From positions 13,909,754-13,973,753 of the forward strand of contig OZ026526.1 in the NCBI GenBank assembly GCA_964019695.1: 64,000 nt of DNA. The letters run 5' to 3'. Positions 52,229 through 62,533 of this stretch are shown piece by piece; the first letter of the stretch is position 1; each line of letters starts with the position of its first letter. Source of the stretch: Loripinus fragilis (taxonomy: Eukaryota; Mollusca; Bivalvia; Lucinida; Lucinidae). Position numbers and translations under genes: made by a program. Below the pieces are notes generated by a model that saw only the letters and a program-made list of their open reading frames with translations, was not told the DNA's origin and did not search any database.

Positions 52229-52991
52229 TTAAGTGCAATAATTATGCAATAAAACAAACATATGTGTGATCATTGTTTGCATTCCATGCACTCAAAACAT
52301 ATGTTAAAACAGCACATGAACTGCATAATTCGAACATGGAGTTGGTCTCAATGGCAGTTTTGTGCATTATATAAGTCATCTATGCAAGATTAAGTGATAC
52401 AAATTTTTTATAATGCTTTGCATAAATTATGGTAGTATAACCTAACAAAATAAATTTTCAATTTATCTAGCTGCAATTGGCTCAAGATCTAAAACTGGCC
52501 AATATCCCAAATACTAAAAGTACCTTTTCATATGAAGTGGCTCAATTATAATATAAATATAATAGCCCCTTTTCTTTTTTTAATGTAATGCCTGCTAAGT
52601 GGCTCATAACTGAATCGACTTCAATGGATGGAGTTGTGCCTACTTTATTAAAAGTCGAAAGCATCTTTTCATAACATTTGTATGTCATTGTATGTCATAT
52701 ACATATTTGAATTTATCCTAACACAGGTAGACTAAGACACCAAAAGAATAATTAAAACAGCATTTAGAAAACATTTTAATTTTAAAGCTTTGCCGGGGCT
52801 CGAAAATAGCACTCATCCGCTTGTATTTACAAGCTCCTCAGGCTGCAGGACAAGTGAAAATTTTGATATTTCTATTGAAAATTAAATTTTCCCCATAAAT
52901 GCCAATAATTTTTGTGATGTAGGGCAAGTGCTTATTTTAAAATATTTCACGGCCTGTTTGCCCTTCTAAGTCTGTATTGCATGCAAGTGTT
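52229..52991. other. Intron sequence
   Basis: 52250-52330 has an AACATATGTTAAAAC-type dispersed repeat. No coding block. Confidence 0.3.
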
Positions 52992-53503
52992 TTAACCCTT
53001 TACCTCATAGAAAAGCCTTTTAATGCTTTTGCAAACAGAGCAGATCCAGATCAGGCAGCTCTTACAAGAGCTGCCTGATCAGGGTCTGCTCTGTTTGCTT
53101 ATGGAAATATGATATATCTTAACTTACACAAGTGTACCTGACAAGTAATTTCTTTGTTCTTAGTACCAACATGAACATTTATTTATATAATTATTCATAG
53201 TGGGTGGAGCCTAGCATGAATATTTATTTTTTGTTTGGTTTGATTCTTTACATCCAACCAACAATCTTTCAGTTAAACAGGGACGGGTCTTCATGGGTTG
53301 AACCAGTACAAAGCTAGGATAAATGTGTCTTGCTCAAGGACCACAATGCAGTGACGCCGGTGAGGCTCGAAACTGTGGCCCCTCGGTCTAGAGTCAAGCA
53401 CTCTACCACTGAGCCACTGCGCTTCCTCTTTGTTCTATGTACCAACATGAACTTTTATTTATATAATTATTCATAGTGGGTGGAGCCTAGCATCAATATT
53501 CAT
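52992..53503. mobile_element. TTAA-MITE group D carrying a SINE and a duplicated right arm
   Basis: TTAACCCTTTACCTCATAGA; hairpin GGCAGCTCTTACAAGAGCTG; right arm TTTGTTCTTAGTACCAACAT. The right arm occurs twice, at 53151-53226 and 53427-53502, on either side of the SINE. Confidence 0.72.
53227..53426 (-). mobile_element. tRNA-derived SINE, family 2
   Basis: Minus strand starts GGAAGCGCAGTGGCTCAGTG and ends in TCAAACCAAACAAAAAA. Flanked by ~76-bp direct repeats instead of the usual 10-15 bp. Confidence 0.87.
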
Positions 53504-53639
53504 GACTTCATCCTGTCAATATTTTTTCGCCCTGAAGTCGTCTGCATAGTGCATCTGCTGCCTTTATTCCTATGCATATGCACTTCAGAATACTTTTACC
53601 AATGAAGCAAACACTAAGAACCTGGATCAGAATGCATGG

Positions 53640-53950
53640 GTGCATGTTCAAAATTTCCAAAATCCTGAACTTTTGACATTCAAATTTTGAAACTTGCAGT
53701 ATGCCATCAAAATAATAATATTTCAAGTTTACATGGTAAATTGTCTTTAGATAAACTGTAAATACAGTAGAATTTCAATGGCTCGAACAGGCTTGGGACC
53801 ATGAAATTTAGTTCTAGCCAAGGGTAGTTCCACCCATCCAGGGTGAATTATGCCTAAACTGACATGTAGGGACCATGAGGATAGTTCTAGCCAGCCCAGG
53901 TGAATCAAAATCCTGAATTCAGGGGAATAATCCTCAAAACTTTCACCCAG
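53640..53950. mobile_element. MITE of the GGTGAAAGTT family, second copy
   Basis: CATGTTCAAAATTTCCAAAATC ... AATCCTCAAAACTTTCACCC. The middle (53768-53910) has TA-CAGTAGAATTTC and repeated AGTTCTAGCC phrases, probably a further insertion. Confidence 0.6.
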
Positions 53951-53954
53951 TAGA

Positions 53955-54085
53955 ATGATTCTAAAGGAGCAGTCTGATCTGGGTTCATTAATGTTTGCAA
54001 TATAGGTAACCAAAGTATATGAGCAGATGAGAGAAAAGACAACATTTGTTGTGAATGGTGCCATTATGGTGGGAAAGGGGTTAAG
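53955..54085. mobile_element. TTAA-type MITE group G, right part
   Basis: AGGAGCAGTCTGATCTGGG, TTTGCAATATAGGTAACC, GGTGCCATTATGGTGGGAAA and GGGGTTAA. Confidence 0.5.
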
Positions 54086-54520
54086 GCAAGAATTTCTTTT
54101 ATGAGTTGATTTACAGGAATTTTTTTTCAGATTTAGGGTCGGGGGGACGGAAAAAAACCCTCTGAAAATGACCAGTTGACTGGTCATTTTCAGAGCTTTT
54201 TTTCAGAGCTTTTTTTTAATATCTCTAGAAAAAAACATTACAACTAGTAAGGTAAACCAACAGTTTGTATTAAATCTTTAAATATTTCATCATTTTTCTA
54301 AAAATCTGGACAGGACAATCACTTTTAACAGTGTCACTCTCAAAAAAACACAGACAGAACCTCAAAAATATATTATTTTTCTCAACGAAACAAATAATAT
54401 TTAGAGTCAGGGGATAAAATAAAAAAAATAATTTTAGAAATTAAAATTATTTTTTTCTATTTTCCGGAAAATTATAGTAGAAAGGTTTGTAAATCAACTA
54501 ATTAAAAATTTCTGGCCTAA
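54085..54520. mobile_element. MITE with AGGCAAGAATT / TTTCTGGCC ends
   Basis: Same family as 3193-3651. The hairpin GAAAATGACCAGTTGACTGG and its mirror are intact. Confidence 0.7.
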
Positions 54521-54569
54521 ACCTCCATCTCGAGTAGCATTATAAATAAAAGGTAAATATAAGCAATAA

Positions 54570-54706
54570 ATTCAATTTTTGGAATGTTCATGGAATCATG
54601 AATACTTCGGGTCTCTTGCAAAGTTAACGTGAATTAAGCCCTTCGGGTCTTTGCAAGAGACCAAAAGTATTCATGATTCCATGAACATACCAAAAATTGA
54701 ATTCAT
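54570..54706. repeat. GGAATGTTCATGGAATC foldback
   Basis: TTCAATTTTTGGAATGTTCA ... with inverse ending TACCAAAAATTGAA; inner GGGTCTCTTGCAAAG / CTTTGCAAGAGACC. Confidence 0.8.
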
Positions 54707-54712
54707 TTCTTA

Positions 54713-55188
54713 AATAAAAAAAATAACTTTGGTCTGCTTAATTTATCATGCAGAGCAGTCACTCTAACTTTTGGATGAAAATCAGGACAGGTCAAAGTAA
54801 GTATGTTGTTTATTCCGGATGTTTACTGAAAGGCCAATTATTTTAATGGTTGATATAACATAAACATTTTGAAAAAAATATGTTTTCACACTCTTTCATG
54901 TATAGAGATGTCACCGTCAGAAGGTCATTTTTTCTGACGATTCAAGATATTGATTCTAATGAATATAATGAAAATTATAATGAAAATAGGCCAGCCTGTC
55001 AGAAAATGGTTATCACTTTTTTTATTTTAAAAGGGTGTGTCTCTTCGTGAAAAAAAGGCCACTATGCTTCACATGTGCCACATACCCAGGAAGCATTGTA
55101 AAAAAGCGTCCATTCATAAGACCAAAATCAGTGACCTCTTTTCATAGTTTTGTCAATTTATTTATCCATTGTTGTTATAGGAACAGGG
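54713..55188. other. Intron sequence
   Basis: No coding block. A perfect-looking donor TCAAAGTAAGTATG near 54797 is on the plus strand without a supporting open exon. Confidence 0.3.
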
Positions 55189-55593
55189 CTTGTTTGTTTG
55201 TTTGTTTGATTCTTTACATCCCAGTCAACAAATTTTTCAGCTATGTCGGGACGGGTCTCCCTGGGTTGAACCAGTACTAAGCAGAGGATAAGTGTCTTGC
55301 TCAAGAACACAATGCAGGCAGGAAGCCTGGGCTTCAACATCATATGGACCTCAATGCGAGAAACCCTGACTGTTGCTTGGGAACAACAAAGGTGCAGACC
55401 AGACTGAGCATCCGCATAGTCTGATCAGTGGCTTTGCTATTTGAAAAGTAAAATAACCTTGATTCTCCATATTTTGGTGGGGTTCAACATGATAAAGCCT
55501 CTGGCTACGCCCCTGCAATGCAGTGCCAATGGTGAGGCTCGAACCCACAACTCTTCAATCTCGAGTCCAGCATTCTACCATGATGTGCTCCCT
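55189..55593 (-). mobile_element. SINE family 2, split by a MITE
   Basis: SINE pieces 55189-55316 and 55523-55592 on the minus strand. The part nearest the tail reads CTGACTGGGATGTAAAG on the minus strand, intermediate between SINE families 1 and 2. Confidence 0.8.
55317..55515. mobile_element. MITE with CAGGGGCGTAGCCAG end, inside a SINE
   Basis: On the minus strand it begins CAGGGGCGTAGCCAGAGGC. Flanking CAATGCA repeats (7-8 bp) fit a hAT-like target duplication. It shares GAAGCCTGGGCTTCA and AGAAACCCTGACT with 49873-50090. Confidence 0.7.
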
Positions 55594-55655
55594 TTAAATC
55601 ATAGCACTCCAAAGGGCCAGGCCAGAGGTAGTTTGAACAATATTAGTATACGAGT

Positions 55656-56497
55656 GGGCATTACTGGAAGTACCGTGAAATCGAGTTAAAGTAAATTTGT
55701 TCCATCGCCACATCCGGGATCTTTTGGGGTAGTGACCTCGTCACAAAAAAGATTAACAAAGGTAGATACTCTCGCTGGTTTTGATTTTTTGTAAGAGAAC
55801 TAGAATTCTGAGAATCGGATGTGTCGCCTGGCCAAACAGAAGTCAAACAAGGCATTTGTCAAATTTATATCCCTGGCGAAGAGTTATTTTTGAGAAACTT
55901 ATTTATCACAAAACATAAATCCCATTTCTCCAACCCCTAAATTCACCTTGGGTAGGGGGATGTCTGCGAGCAAAATATTTGTTACTATGTTGCTGCATTC
56001 ATGATTTCATGAAATGATTCCCTTTAATTTGATATGCAACATGACCATGTTCTAAAAAAGTTGAATTTTGATCTTTTGACCCCATACCCTAGGGTTCTGG
56101 GGGAGGGGGGTGTGAGTGCAAAATATTTGCTACCATGTTGCTGAATTTATGATTCCATTTAATTTGATATGCAACTGAAAAGTCAAATTTTGACCTATTG
56201 AGCCCATCCTCAAGGTTGGGGGTGGAGGGATCCAGGGGGAGGGGGGTCTGCAGGCAAAATATTTGCCACCATGTTGCTACATTTGTGATTCTCTTTAATT
56301 TGATATGCAACATGACCATGTCCTGCTAAAGTTGTATTTTGACCTATTGCCCCCATCCCCAGGGTCGGGGGGATCTGCGGGCAAAATATTAATTTTGCTA
56401 CCATGTTGCTGCATCTTTGATTCTCTCTAATTTGATATGCAACATGACTATGTTCTGAAAAAATTAAATTTGACCTACTGACCCCATCCCCAGGGTC

Positions 56498-56528
<31 letters not shown>

Positions 56529-57010
56529 GTTTCAGAACCTTTATAGGAAGGACACAACTAAGCCAATGGTGAGGGAGCTACCACACCTGAAATTTTTTTG
56601 CATCATTCATTCATAGAACATGAATGCGTTGAAATTTTTACATTGGAAGGATGAATATATGGCTATTGTGTAAAAGGCTCTCATTCTGAACAAAAGCTGG
56701 CAAAACATCTGCGAACTTTCTTCATGTTGATGTAAAACTGAAGAAATCCCATTCTGGGTTTGATTTGGTTACAGTCGTCATCTCAAAGCAAAGCTTTTTT
56801 CAACATTGTGTTGGGCATTTTTGGAAAGGAAATCATATCAACATGGAATAGCATTGCCGAGATTCTATCCTTTACAAAAAATTGAAACAAGTGAGAGTAC
56901 CTACCTTTCTTTATCTTTTTTGTGACAAGGCCACTATGGCGAAAGGTCCCGAATGTGGCGATGGAACAAATTTACGCTAACACAGTTTCGCGGCAGTTCC
57001 AGTGATGCCC
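55656..57010. mobile_element. 1.35-kb element with GGGCATYACTGGAA inverted ends
   Basis: About 130 bp at each end are inverted: GGGCATTACTGGAAGTACCG, AAATTTGTTCCATCGCCACA, GTCACAAAAAAGAT-AA and AAGGTAG. The middle is a ~130-bp tandem array and a poly-G run. No transposase frame. Confidence 0.75.
55940..56500. repeat. ~130-bp tandem repeat plus poly-G run
   Basis: Four to five degenerate units with TTTGATATGCAACATGACC, TTGACC-ATTG-CCCCATCCC and GGGCAAAATATTTGCTACCA. A run of about 27 G follows at 56499-56526. Same unit as 43188-43460. Confidence 0.8.
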
Positions 57011-57481
57011 AGCTGTGTAGAAGTGGACCACTAGATGATGCTATAATTGGTTATAATTATTGATCCTAATAGTTTCAGAATAAAAGTTTTTGTCGTTTTC
57101 CCTTTGTAAGCCTATGTTAATCATGTGACATCACATGGATGGCAGTTCTTTGACTTCCATGTTTTTCTCTGGCTTCCATATTTTTAGACACATCATAATT
57201 AATCTAAACAACCCATGTAGAAGGTCAACCTAGGACCACTTGTGATAAATTGTTTTCATATCAGACCAGTAGTTTTTAGCCAGTTAAGTTTACTTATAAT
57301 AATATGGTACAGACAAAAAACATGGACCCTATATTGATATTGATAATTATAGGGTCCATGGTAAAAACCAACCCCACCCCCTAGCAGTCATGTTTTTTTT
57401 TTTATCTATGTGATGATTGATGATAATTGCATGATGATTATGTTAAGCTACTGGTACTTTGGCTGTGAAAGTGTCTAAGTA
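57011..57481. other. Intron sequence
   Basis: A short foldback CATGGACCCTATA / TATAGGGTCCATG at about 57322-57361. No coding block. Confidence 0.35.
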
Positions 57482-59121
57482 CAAAGCCTTTAAGTCACTG
57501 GGATGTCCACCTCGGTTAGGAAGTTTGGCTGGGTATATATTCTACCCATCATAATGAGAATTAAGTCAATGGGAAGTAAACCTCATTTAGGAAGTTTGGT
57601 TGGCTAGCCCTGAGTTCAAGGTAAATTACTTCTACTGAACCAAACTTTTTTCTGATATACTCTTCCTTCTGAGCGATAGCCCTATCAGAGAGTTAAGACA
57701 CTATTAGAACAAAAAATGTAATTAGTTGCAGTTTTTTCGTAACATGATAAAATTATCAGTTAGACGGGGGCCAGCCTAATTCTACCCATCATGTAATGAT
57801 CATTAAGTCACTGAGAAGTACACCTCAGTAATGAAGTTTGGATGGGTACATATTCTATCCATTATATTGATCATTAAGTCACTGAGAAGTACACCTCAGT
57901 TAGGAAGTTTGGTTGGGTACAAAGTCTATCCATTATATTGATCATTAAGTCACTGAGAAGTACACCTCAGTAATGAAGTTTGGATGGGTACATATTCTAT
58001 CCATTATATTGATCATTAAGTCACTGAGAAGTACACCTCAGTTAGGAAGTTTGGTTGGGTACATATTCTATCCATTATATTGATCATTAAGTCACTGAGA
58101 AGTACACCTTAGTTAGGTAGTTTGGTTGGGTACATATTCTATCCATTATATTGATCATTAAGTCACTGAGAAGTACACCTCAGTAATGAAGTTTGGATGG
58201 GTACATATTCTATCCATTATATTGATCATTAAGTCACTGAGAAGTACACCTCAGTAATGAAGTTTGGATGGGTACAAAGTCTATCCATTATATTGATCAT
58301 TAAGTCACTGAGAAGTACACCTCAGTAATGAAGTTTGGATGGGTACATATTCTATCCATTATATTGATCATTAAGTCACTGAGAAGTACACCTCAGTAAT
58401 GAAGTTTGGATGGGTACAAAGTCTATCCATTATATTGATCATTAAGTCACTGAGAAGTACACCTCAGTTAGGAAGTTTGGTTGGGTACATATTCTACCCA
58501 TCATAATGATCATTAAGTCACTGAGAAGTACACCTCAGTTAGGAAGTTTGGTTGGGTACATATTCTATCCATTATATTGATCATTAAGTCACTGAGAAGT
58601 ACACCTTAGTTAGGTAGTTTGGTTGGGTACATATTCTACCCATCATAATGATCATTAAGTCACTGAGAAGTACACCTCAGTTAGGTAGTTTGGTTGGGTA
58701 CATATTCTACCCATCATAATGATCATTAAGTCACTGAGAAGTACACCTTAGTTAGGTAGTTTGGTTGGGTACATATTCTACCCATCATAATGATCATTAA
58801 GTCACTGAGAAGTACACCTCAGTTAGGTAGTTTGGTTGGGTACATATTCTATCCATCATAATGATCATTAAGTCACTGAGAAGTACACCTCAGTAAGGAG
58901 TTAGGTCTGGTACATATTCTATCCATCATAATGATCATTAAGTCACTGAGAAGTACACCTTAGTTTAGTAGTTTGGTTGGGTACATATTCTACCCATCAC
59001 AATGATCATTAAGTCACTGAGAAGTACACCTCAGTTAGGTAGTTTGGCTGGGTACATATTCTACCCATCATATTGATCTTTAATTCACTGGGAAGTAAAC
59101 CCTGTTTGGTTGGGTACATAT
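57482..59121. repeat. 71-bp minisatellite, left block
   Basis: Unit GGGTACATATTCTATCCATT plus ATATTGATCATTAAGTCACT plus GAGAAGTACACCTCAGTAAT plus GAAGTTTGGAT (71 bp). About 19 units at 57781-59121, plus two diverged units at 57482-57605. 57606-57780 is unrelated DNA. Neighbouring units alternate two variants (GTTAGGAAGTTTGGTT and GTAATGAAGTTTGGAT), pointing to higher-order duplication. Confidence 0.92.
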
Positions 59122-60279
59122 TCAGAAAGTGAGGAAGATCTGCAAATCATGCTCGATTTTGTCCACGAATGGTGTGATAAATGGCGACTGCGAATAAATT
59201 ATGCCAAATCAAATGTAATGCATTTTCGAAACAAAGGAAAAGACTGCAGCAACTTTAATTTTCATATCGGGAACCAGATGGTTGAGTACACAAACGTTTA
59301 CCGTTACTTGGGCATTCATATGCATGAGAACTTAGATTTTTCTGAAACAGCCAAAGTACTGTCCCAGGCTGGTGGCAGAGCTTTGGGTGCAATGATATCC
59401 AAAATACATGGTTTTAAGGACGTCGGATACAATACATACACCAAAATGTTCAATTCTTGTGTGGTTCCAGTAATTGATTACTGTTCAGGAATATGGGGGT
59501 TCAAACAATTTAACAAAATAGATACATTGCAAAACAGAGCTATACGATACTTTCTTGGGGTCCATAGATTTACTCCAATACTTGCCATAAATGGGGAAAT
59601 GGGCTGGACATTATCAATTCATAGGCGTTGGGTCAATATGATTAGACTGTGGAACCGTCTGATTAGTATGGACGATAATCGCCTAACAAAATGTGTATTT
59701 AATTCTGACTATACGGCTACAGGTAAAACTTGGTGCTCAGACCTGAAAAATCTTCTACATCAGGTTAATATGCAACAAAGTTTTGAAAACAAAAAAATTG
59801 TTAATTTAGAGCATGTTAAAAATTTGTTTAATAATAAGCACCAACAAGAATGGAATGAAAAACTGCATACTGTATCAAAACTCAGAACCTATGTAACCTT
59901 CAAATCAAACTACGAGACTGAAACTTACTTAAAACTAAATATTTGCAAAGCTGAAAGATCTCATTTAGCTCAATTTCGCTGTGCTGTGCTTCCACTTAAA
60001 ATTGAGACTGGCAGATTTTTGGGACTAAACGTGGAAGACAGGCTTTGTCAAGTATGTGACCAAAATGCAGTTGAAAATGAAATCCATTTCTTGTTGCATT
60101 GTACTTTATATGATGATTTGAGAAGAGCTATGATCGTCAAGTCAGAAAGAAGGGATATTGGATTTAAAACATTGACAGAGACAGAAAAACTCACTTTTAT
60201 TTTAAAACATGAAGAAAGGCAATGTGCAAAATTTATCTTCAGTGCAATGCATAGAAGAAAATCGGTATTATATCGTTAA
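59122..60279 (+). CDS. LINE reverse transcriptase, C-terminal fragment
   Basis: About 385 codons end at TAA 60277-60279. There is no authentic start: the open frame runs in from the minisatellite, and the first ATG is at 59149. The sequence begins past the catalytic YXDD of the RT palm, in the block LDFVHEWCDKWRLRINYAKS, followed by YRYLGIHMHENLDF (the YLG motif), the thumb-like CVVPVIDYCSGIWGF and LQNRAIRYFLGVHR. The far C-terminus has a CX2CX9HX4C finger (C313, C316, H326, C331, counting from 59110), a common ending in several LINE clades. The frame is intact over its whole length, so the insertion is young or was recently active. The clade cannot be fixed without a tree; a jockey/CR1-type relative is my guess. 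Confidence 0.85.
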   Translation, partial: SESEEDLQIMLDFVHEWCDKWRLRINYAKSNVMHFRNKGKDCSNFNFHIGNQMVEYTNVYRYLGIHMHENLDFSETAKVLSQAGGRALGAMISKIHGFKDVGYNTYTKMFNSCVVPVIDYCSGIWGFKQFNKIDTLQNRAIRYFLGVHRFTPILAINGEMGWTLSIHRRWVNMIRLWNRLISMDDNRLTKCVFNSDYTATGKTWCSDLKNLLHQVNMQQSFENKKIVNLEHVKNLFNNKHQQEWNEKLHTVSKLRTYVTFKSNYETETYLKLNICKAERSHLAQFRCAVLPLKIETGRFLGLNVEDRLCQVCDQNAVENEIHFLLHCTLYDDLRRAMIVKSERRDIGFKTLTETEKLTFILKHEERQCAKFIFSAMHRRKSVLYR

Positions 60280-60349
60280 ATAATTATATTTTCAACTCTT
60301 TCTCTGTTTTAAAACACATAAAGAAATTCGTCTGTCGATAAATATTGAG

Positions 60350-60435
60350 CATTGGAACCAACAATGTGGACTCTGACTAGCCTGCTTCATGTGAGGCAGT
60401 CTGATCTGGATCCACTTTGCTTGCTTGGAATGCCA
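60350..60435. other. TTAA-MITE-like hairpin in the LINE 3' UTR
   Basis: CAACAATGTGGACTCTGACTA / TAGCCTGCTTCATGTGAGGC and GTCTGATCTGGATCCACTTT resemble the MITE core GTGTGGACCCAGATCAGACT. Either nested or a remnant. Confidence 0.35.
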
Positions 60436-60850
60436 TCAAAATGCAAAACTAGACTACAGGACAACCATCAGCAATGATATTGTGAATAAGCTTTCCCTAC
60501 TCTGAACTGCGGGGGTGTCACACAGAATCATCCTCGCAGATTATCGTGGGAAAGGCTAGTACTTACAAAATAATGCCATAAGGAAGTAACTGCTTCCTCT
60601 GAGTACATAAACCACATTTTGCACCGACATGCCATTGTTATTCTCCACTATCACTTATCCTGTTTACTTGTGTCAATTTGATGCTTTACATGTAAATGTT
60701 GTATATATGTAAACGGAATAGCATATACCACATATTTTTTGAAGTGACATATAGGCCCAATGCGGCCGGGTGTTAAACATTAAATTATTATGTTCTTTGC
60801 TTTGCTATACACATGTCACTATAATAAAATTATCTTATCTTATCTTATCT

Positions 60851-61115
60851 TATTCTACCCATCATAATGATCATTAAGTCTCTGAGAAGAACACCTCATC
60901 AGTTAGGAAGTTTGGCTGGGTATATATTCTAGCCATCATAATGATCATTAAGTCACTGAGAAGAACACCTCATCAGTTAGGAAGTTTGGCTGGGTATATA
61001 TTCTAGCCATCATAATGATCATTAAGTCACTGAGAAGAACACCTCATCAGTTAGCCATCATAATGATCATTAGTACACCTCAGTTAGGAAGTTTAGTTTG
61101 GTACATATTCTACCC
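60851..61115. repeat. 71-bp minisatellite, right block
   Basis: Continues the array after the LINE, starting TATTCTACCCATCATAATGA. Units here carry AAGAACACCTCATCAGTTAG, a variant not seen in the left block. Confidence 0.88.
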
Positions 61116-61396
61116 ATCATAATTAAAAGAAAACATAACCTTTAGCAGGGATGAACATTTTATTATTTTATATAAATAATTATTAATAACATATATAGAA
61201 CATATCTACAATCAATTATACAAATTACTTAATGACTATCAGACATATACTTTTAAGTTAACCCCTATTATACTAGACCCTAATATATCATGTTTTGGAA
61301 AGATTACAGAGTCAGATGAGCTGGCTTCTGAGAAATCAGCTGATCAGGATCCACACTGTTATTCAACTCTGCTTGTAAATTCTTGCTAATAGATAA
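61116..61396. other. AT-rich intron sequence
   Basis: No coding block. 61330-61385 has a decayed TTAA-MITE hairpin (GATCAGGATCCACACTGTT). Confidence 0.3.
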
Positions 61397-61406
61397 AAAT
61401 ACTTTA

Positions 61407-61826
61407 ACTCTTTGCCCGGTAGTGCCGTCTGCTTATAGCATTTGCAAACAGTTTGGACCCATATCTGGCCTGACAAAATGATCTGGATCCAAACTGTTTG
61501 ACACTCTGATGGTATACCTGAAATAAAGTTTTGAAAAAAATTAATTTTGAAAATTATCAGCAGACGACAAAAAGGATTGCAAAATTACCAATGCGTGCAG
61601 AGTTTTGTACATCAACTCTTTGCTTGGCAGTGTCGTCTGCTGATAGTATTTGCAAACAGTTTGGACCCATAACTGGCCTGACAAAATGTCAGGCCAGATA
61701 TGGTTTTAAACTGTTTGACACTCTGAAGGTATTCCTGAAGTAAAGTTTTGAGAACATTAATTTTGAAAATTATCAGCAAACGACTCAAAAGATTGCAAAA
61801 TTACCAATGCTTGCAAAAATTAAAAT
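61407..61826. repeat. Tandem pair of TTAA-MITE group A
   Basis: Two copies in the same orientation, 61407-61604 and 61615-61826: AACTCTTTGCCCGGTAGTGC and AACTCTTTGCTTGGCAGTGT starts; cores TTTGGACCCATATCTGGCC / TTTGGACCCATAACTGGCC. Closely similar, so recently duplicated. Confidence 0.75.
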
Positions 61827-62005
61827 ACCTATAGCATGATAAGGGTTAACAGACACTAGCATTTCATTCATGCTAATGATGATGATACTCTGAGGCTAAC
61901 TTGACTTTCACCAATTTTTCAGTCATCACTATGGTAAGTTGTACTATCACACAGTTCCTTGGTAGATTCCTCATCCATTAATCAGAAGTTGTGTGTACAA
62001 AGTAC

Positions 62006-62209
62006 AACCTGTCTTAAGCGACCACTCAAAAAGAAGACCAAAAAATTAGCTTTCAAGACCGATTATCGCTTAATGCAGGTCAAAAGAATTGCAGAATGCT
62101 CCAAAAGAGCAATCTGCAATAATTTCGACCTTCTTTAAGCTATCATTTGTGGTAAAGACCTTTGTTTTGTCTATTTTTGAGTGGCAGTTTTAGACAGGTT
62201 TTACTGTAC
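62006..62209. mobile_element. pogo/Tigger-like MITE
   Basis: ACAACCTGTCTTAAGCGACC ... TTTAGACAGGTTTTACTG-TA. It ends 10 bp from the donor side of candidate exon e3. Confidence 0.75.
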
Positions 62210-62219
62210 TAATGCAAAC

Positions 62220-62333
62220 CTTTGCCAGTAACTGACAACTGCCCATCTTGAATTTGAGGTACAGAGAGATTGAACTCTGTAAAAGAATGTGGCCCAGCTG
62301 ACAAATTAACAGACTCACTGCCAATACAATGTT
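62220..62333 (-). CDS. Candidate host-gene exon e3
   Basis: Acceptor cttttctttttttttatctcacctgagtgag has a long pyrimidine tract. Donor gtttgc is weak. Phase 1 on both sides, 37 whole codons: HCIGSESVNLSAGPHSFTEF, then NLSVPQIQDGQLSVTGK. The alternating polar/hydrophobic pattern suggests beta strands. It could belong to the same gene as e4 (phase fits) or to a separate upstream gene. Confidence 0.5.
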
Positions 62334-62401
62334 CTCACTCAGGTGAGATAAAAAAAAAGAAAAGCAGCACCAAAACATATCGTCCGTCGGGAGCCCAAAA
62401 C

Positions 62402-62474
62402 TTGTATCTTTGATTTTCACGTTTTCAGGAGAGACAAAAAACTGAATAACTTTTGCTAGGAGTGTCCTATATTG
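62402..62474 (-). CDS. Candidate host-gene exon e2
   Basis: Acceptor cctgtctgactttcag is strong; donor gttttg is weak. Phase 0 in, phase 1 out, 24 codons: QYRTLLAKVIQFFVSPENVK, then IKDT. The intron to e3 would be only 68 nt. An unspliced open frame across e2 and e3 (62190-62507) exists but changes frame for e3 and reads through a poly-pyrimidine tract. Confidence 0.35.
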
Positions 62475-62533
62475 CTGAAAGTCAGACAGGATTATATTTA
62501 GTAACATCCAAATTCACTGTTATTGGTGTTTTG

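Larger units (their letters stand above)
59122..60850 (+). mobile_element. 5'-truncated non-LTR retrotransposon (LINE)
   Basis: The insertion breaks one minisatellite unit between GGGTACATATTC and TACCCATCATAATG. It consists of the end of a reverse-transcriptase frame, about 570 nt of 3' UTR containing GCGGCCGGGTGTTAAACAT, and a (TTATC)n tail (60830-60850). No poly-A. Any target duplication is at most the 4-5 bp (T)ATTC. Confidence 0.85.

Noticed and set aside
56089..56557. Minus-strand open frames with poly-proline
   Set aside because: The proline run is the poly-G tract read backwards, and the rest is the ~130-bp repeat.
62190..62507. A single 105-codon minus-strand gene
   Set aside because: It starts upstream of an acceptor, crosses a 20-nt pyrimidine tract, and uses a worse frame for its second half. 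Two exons with a short intron explain it better.
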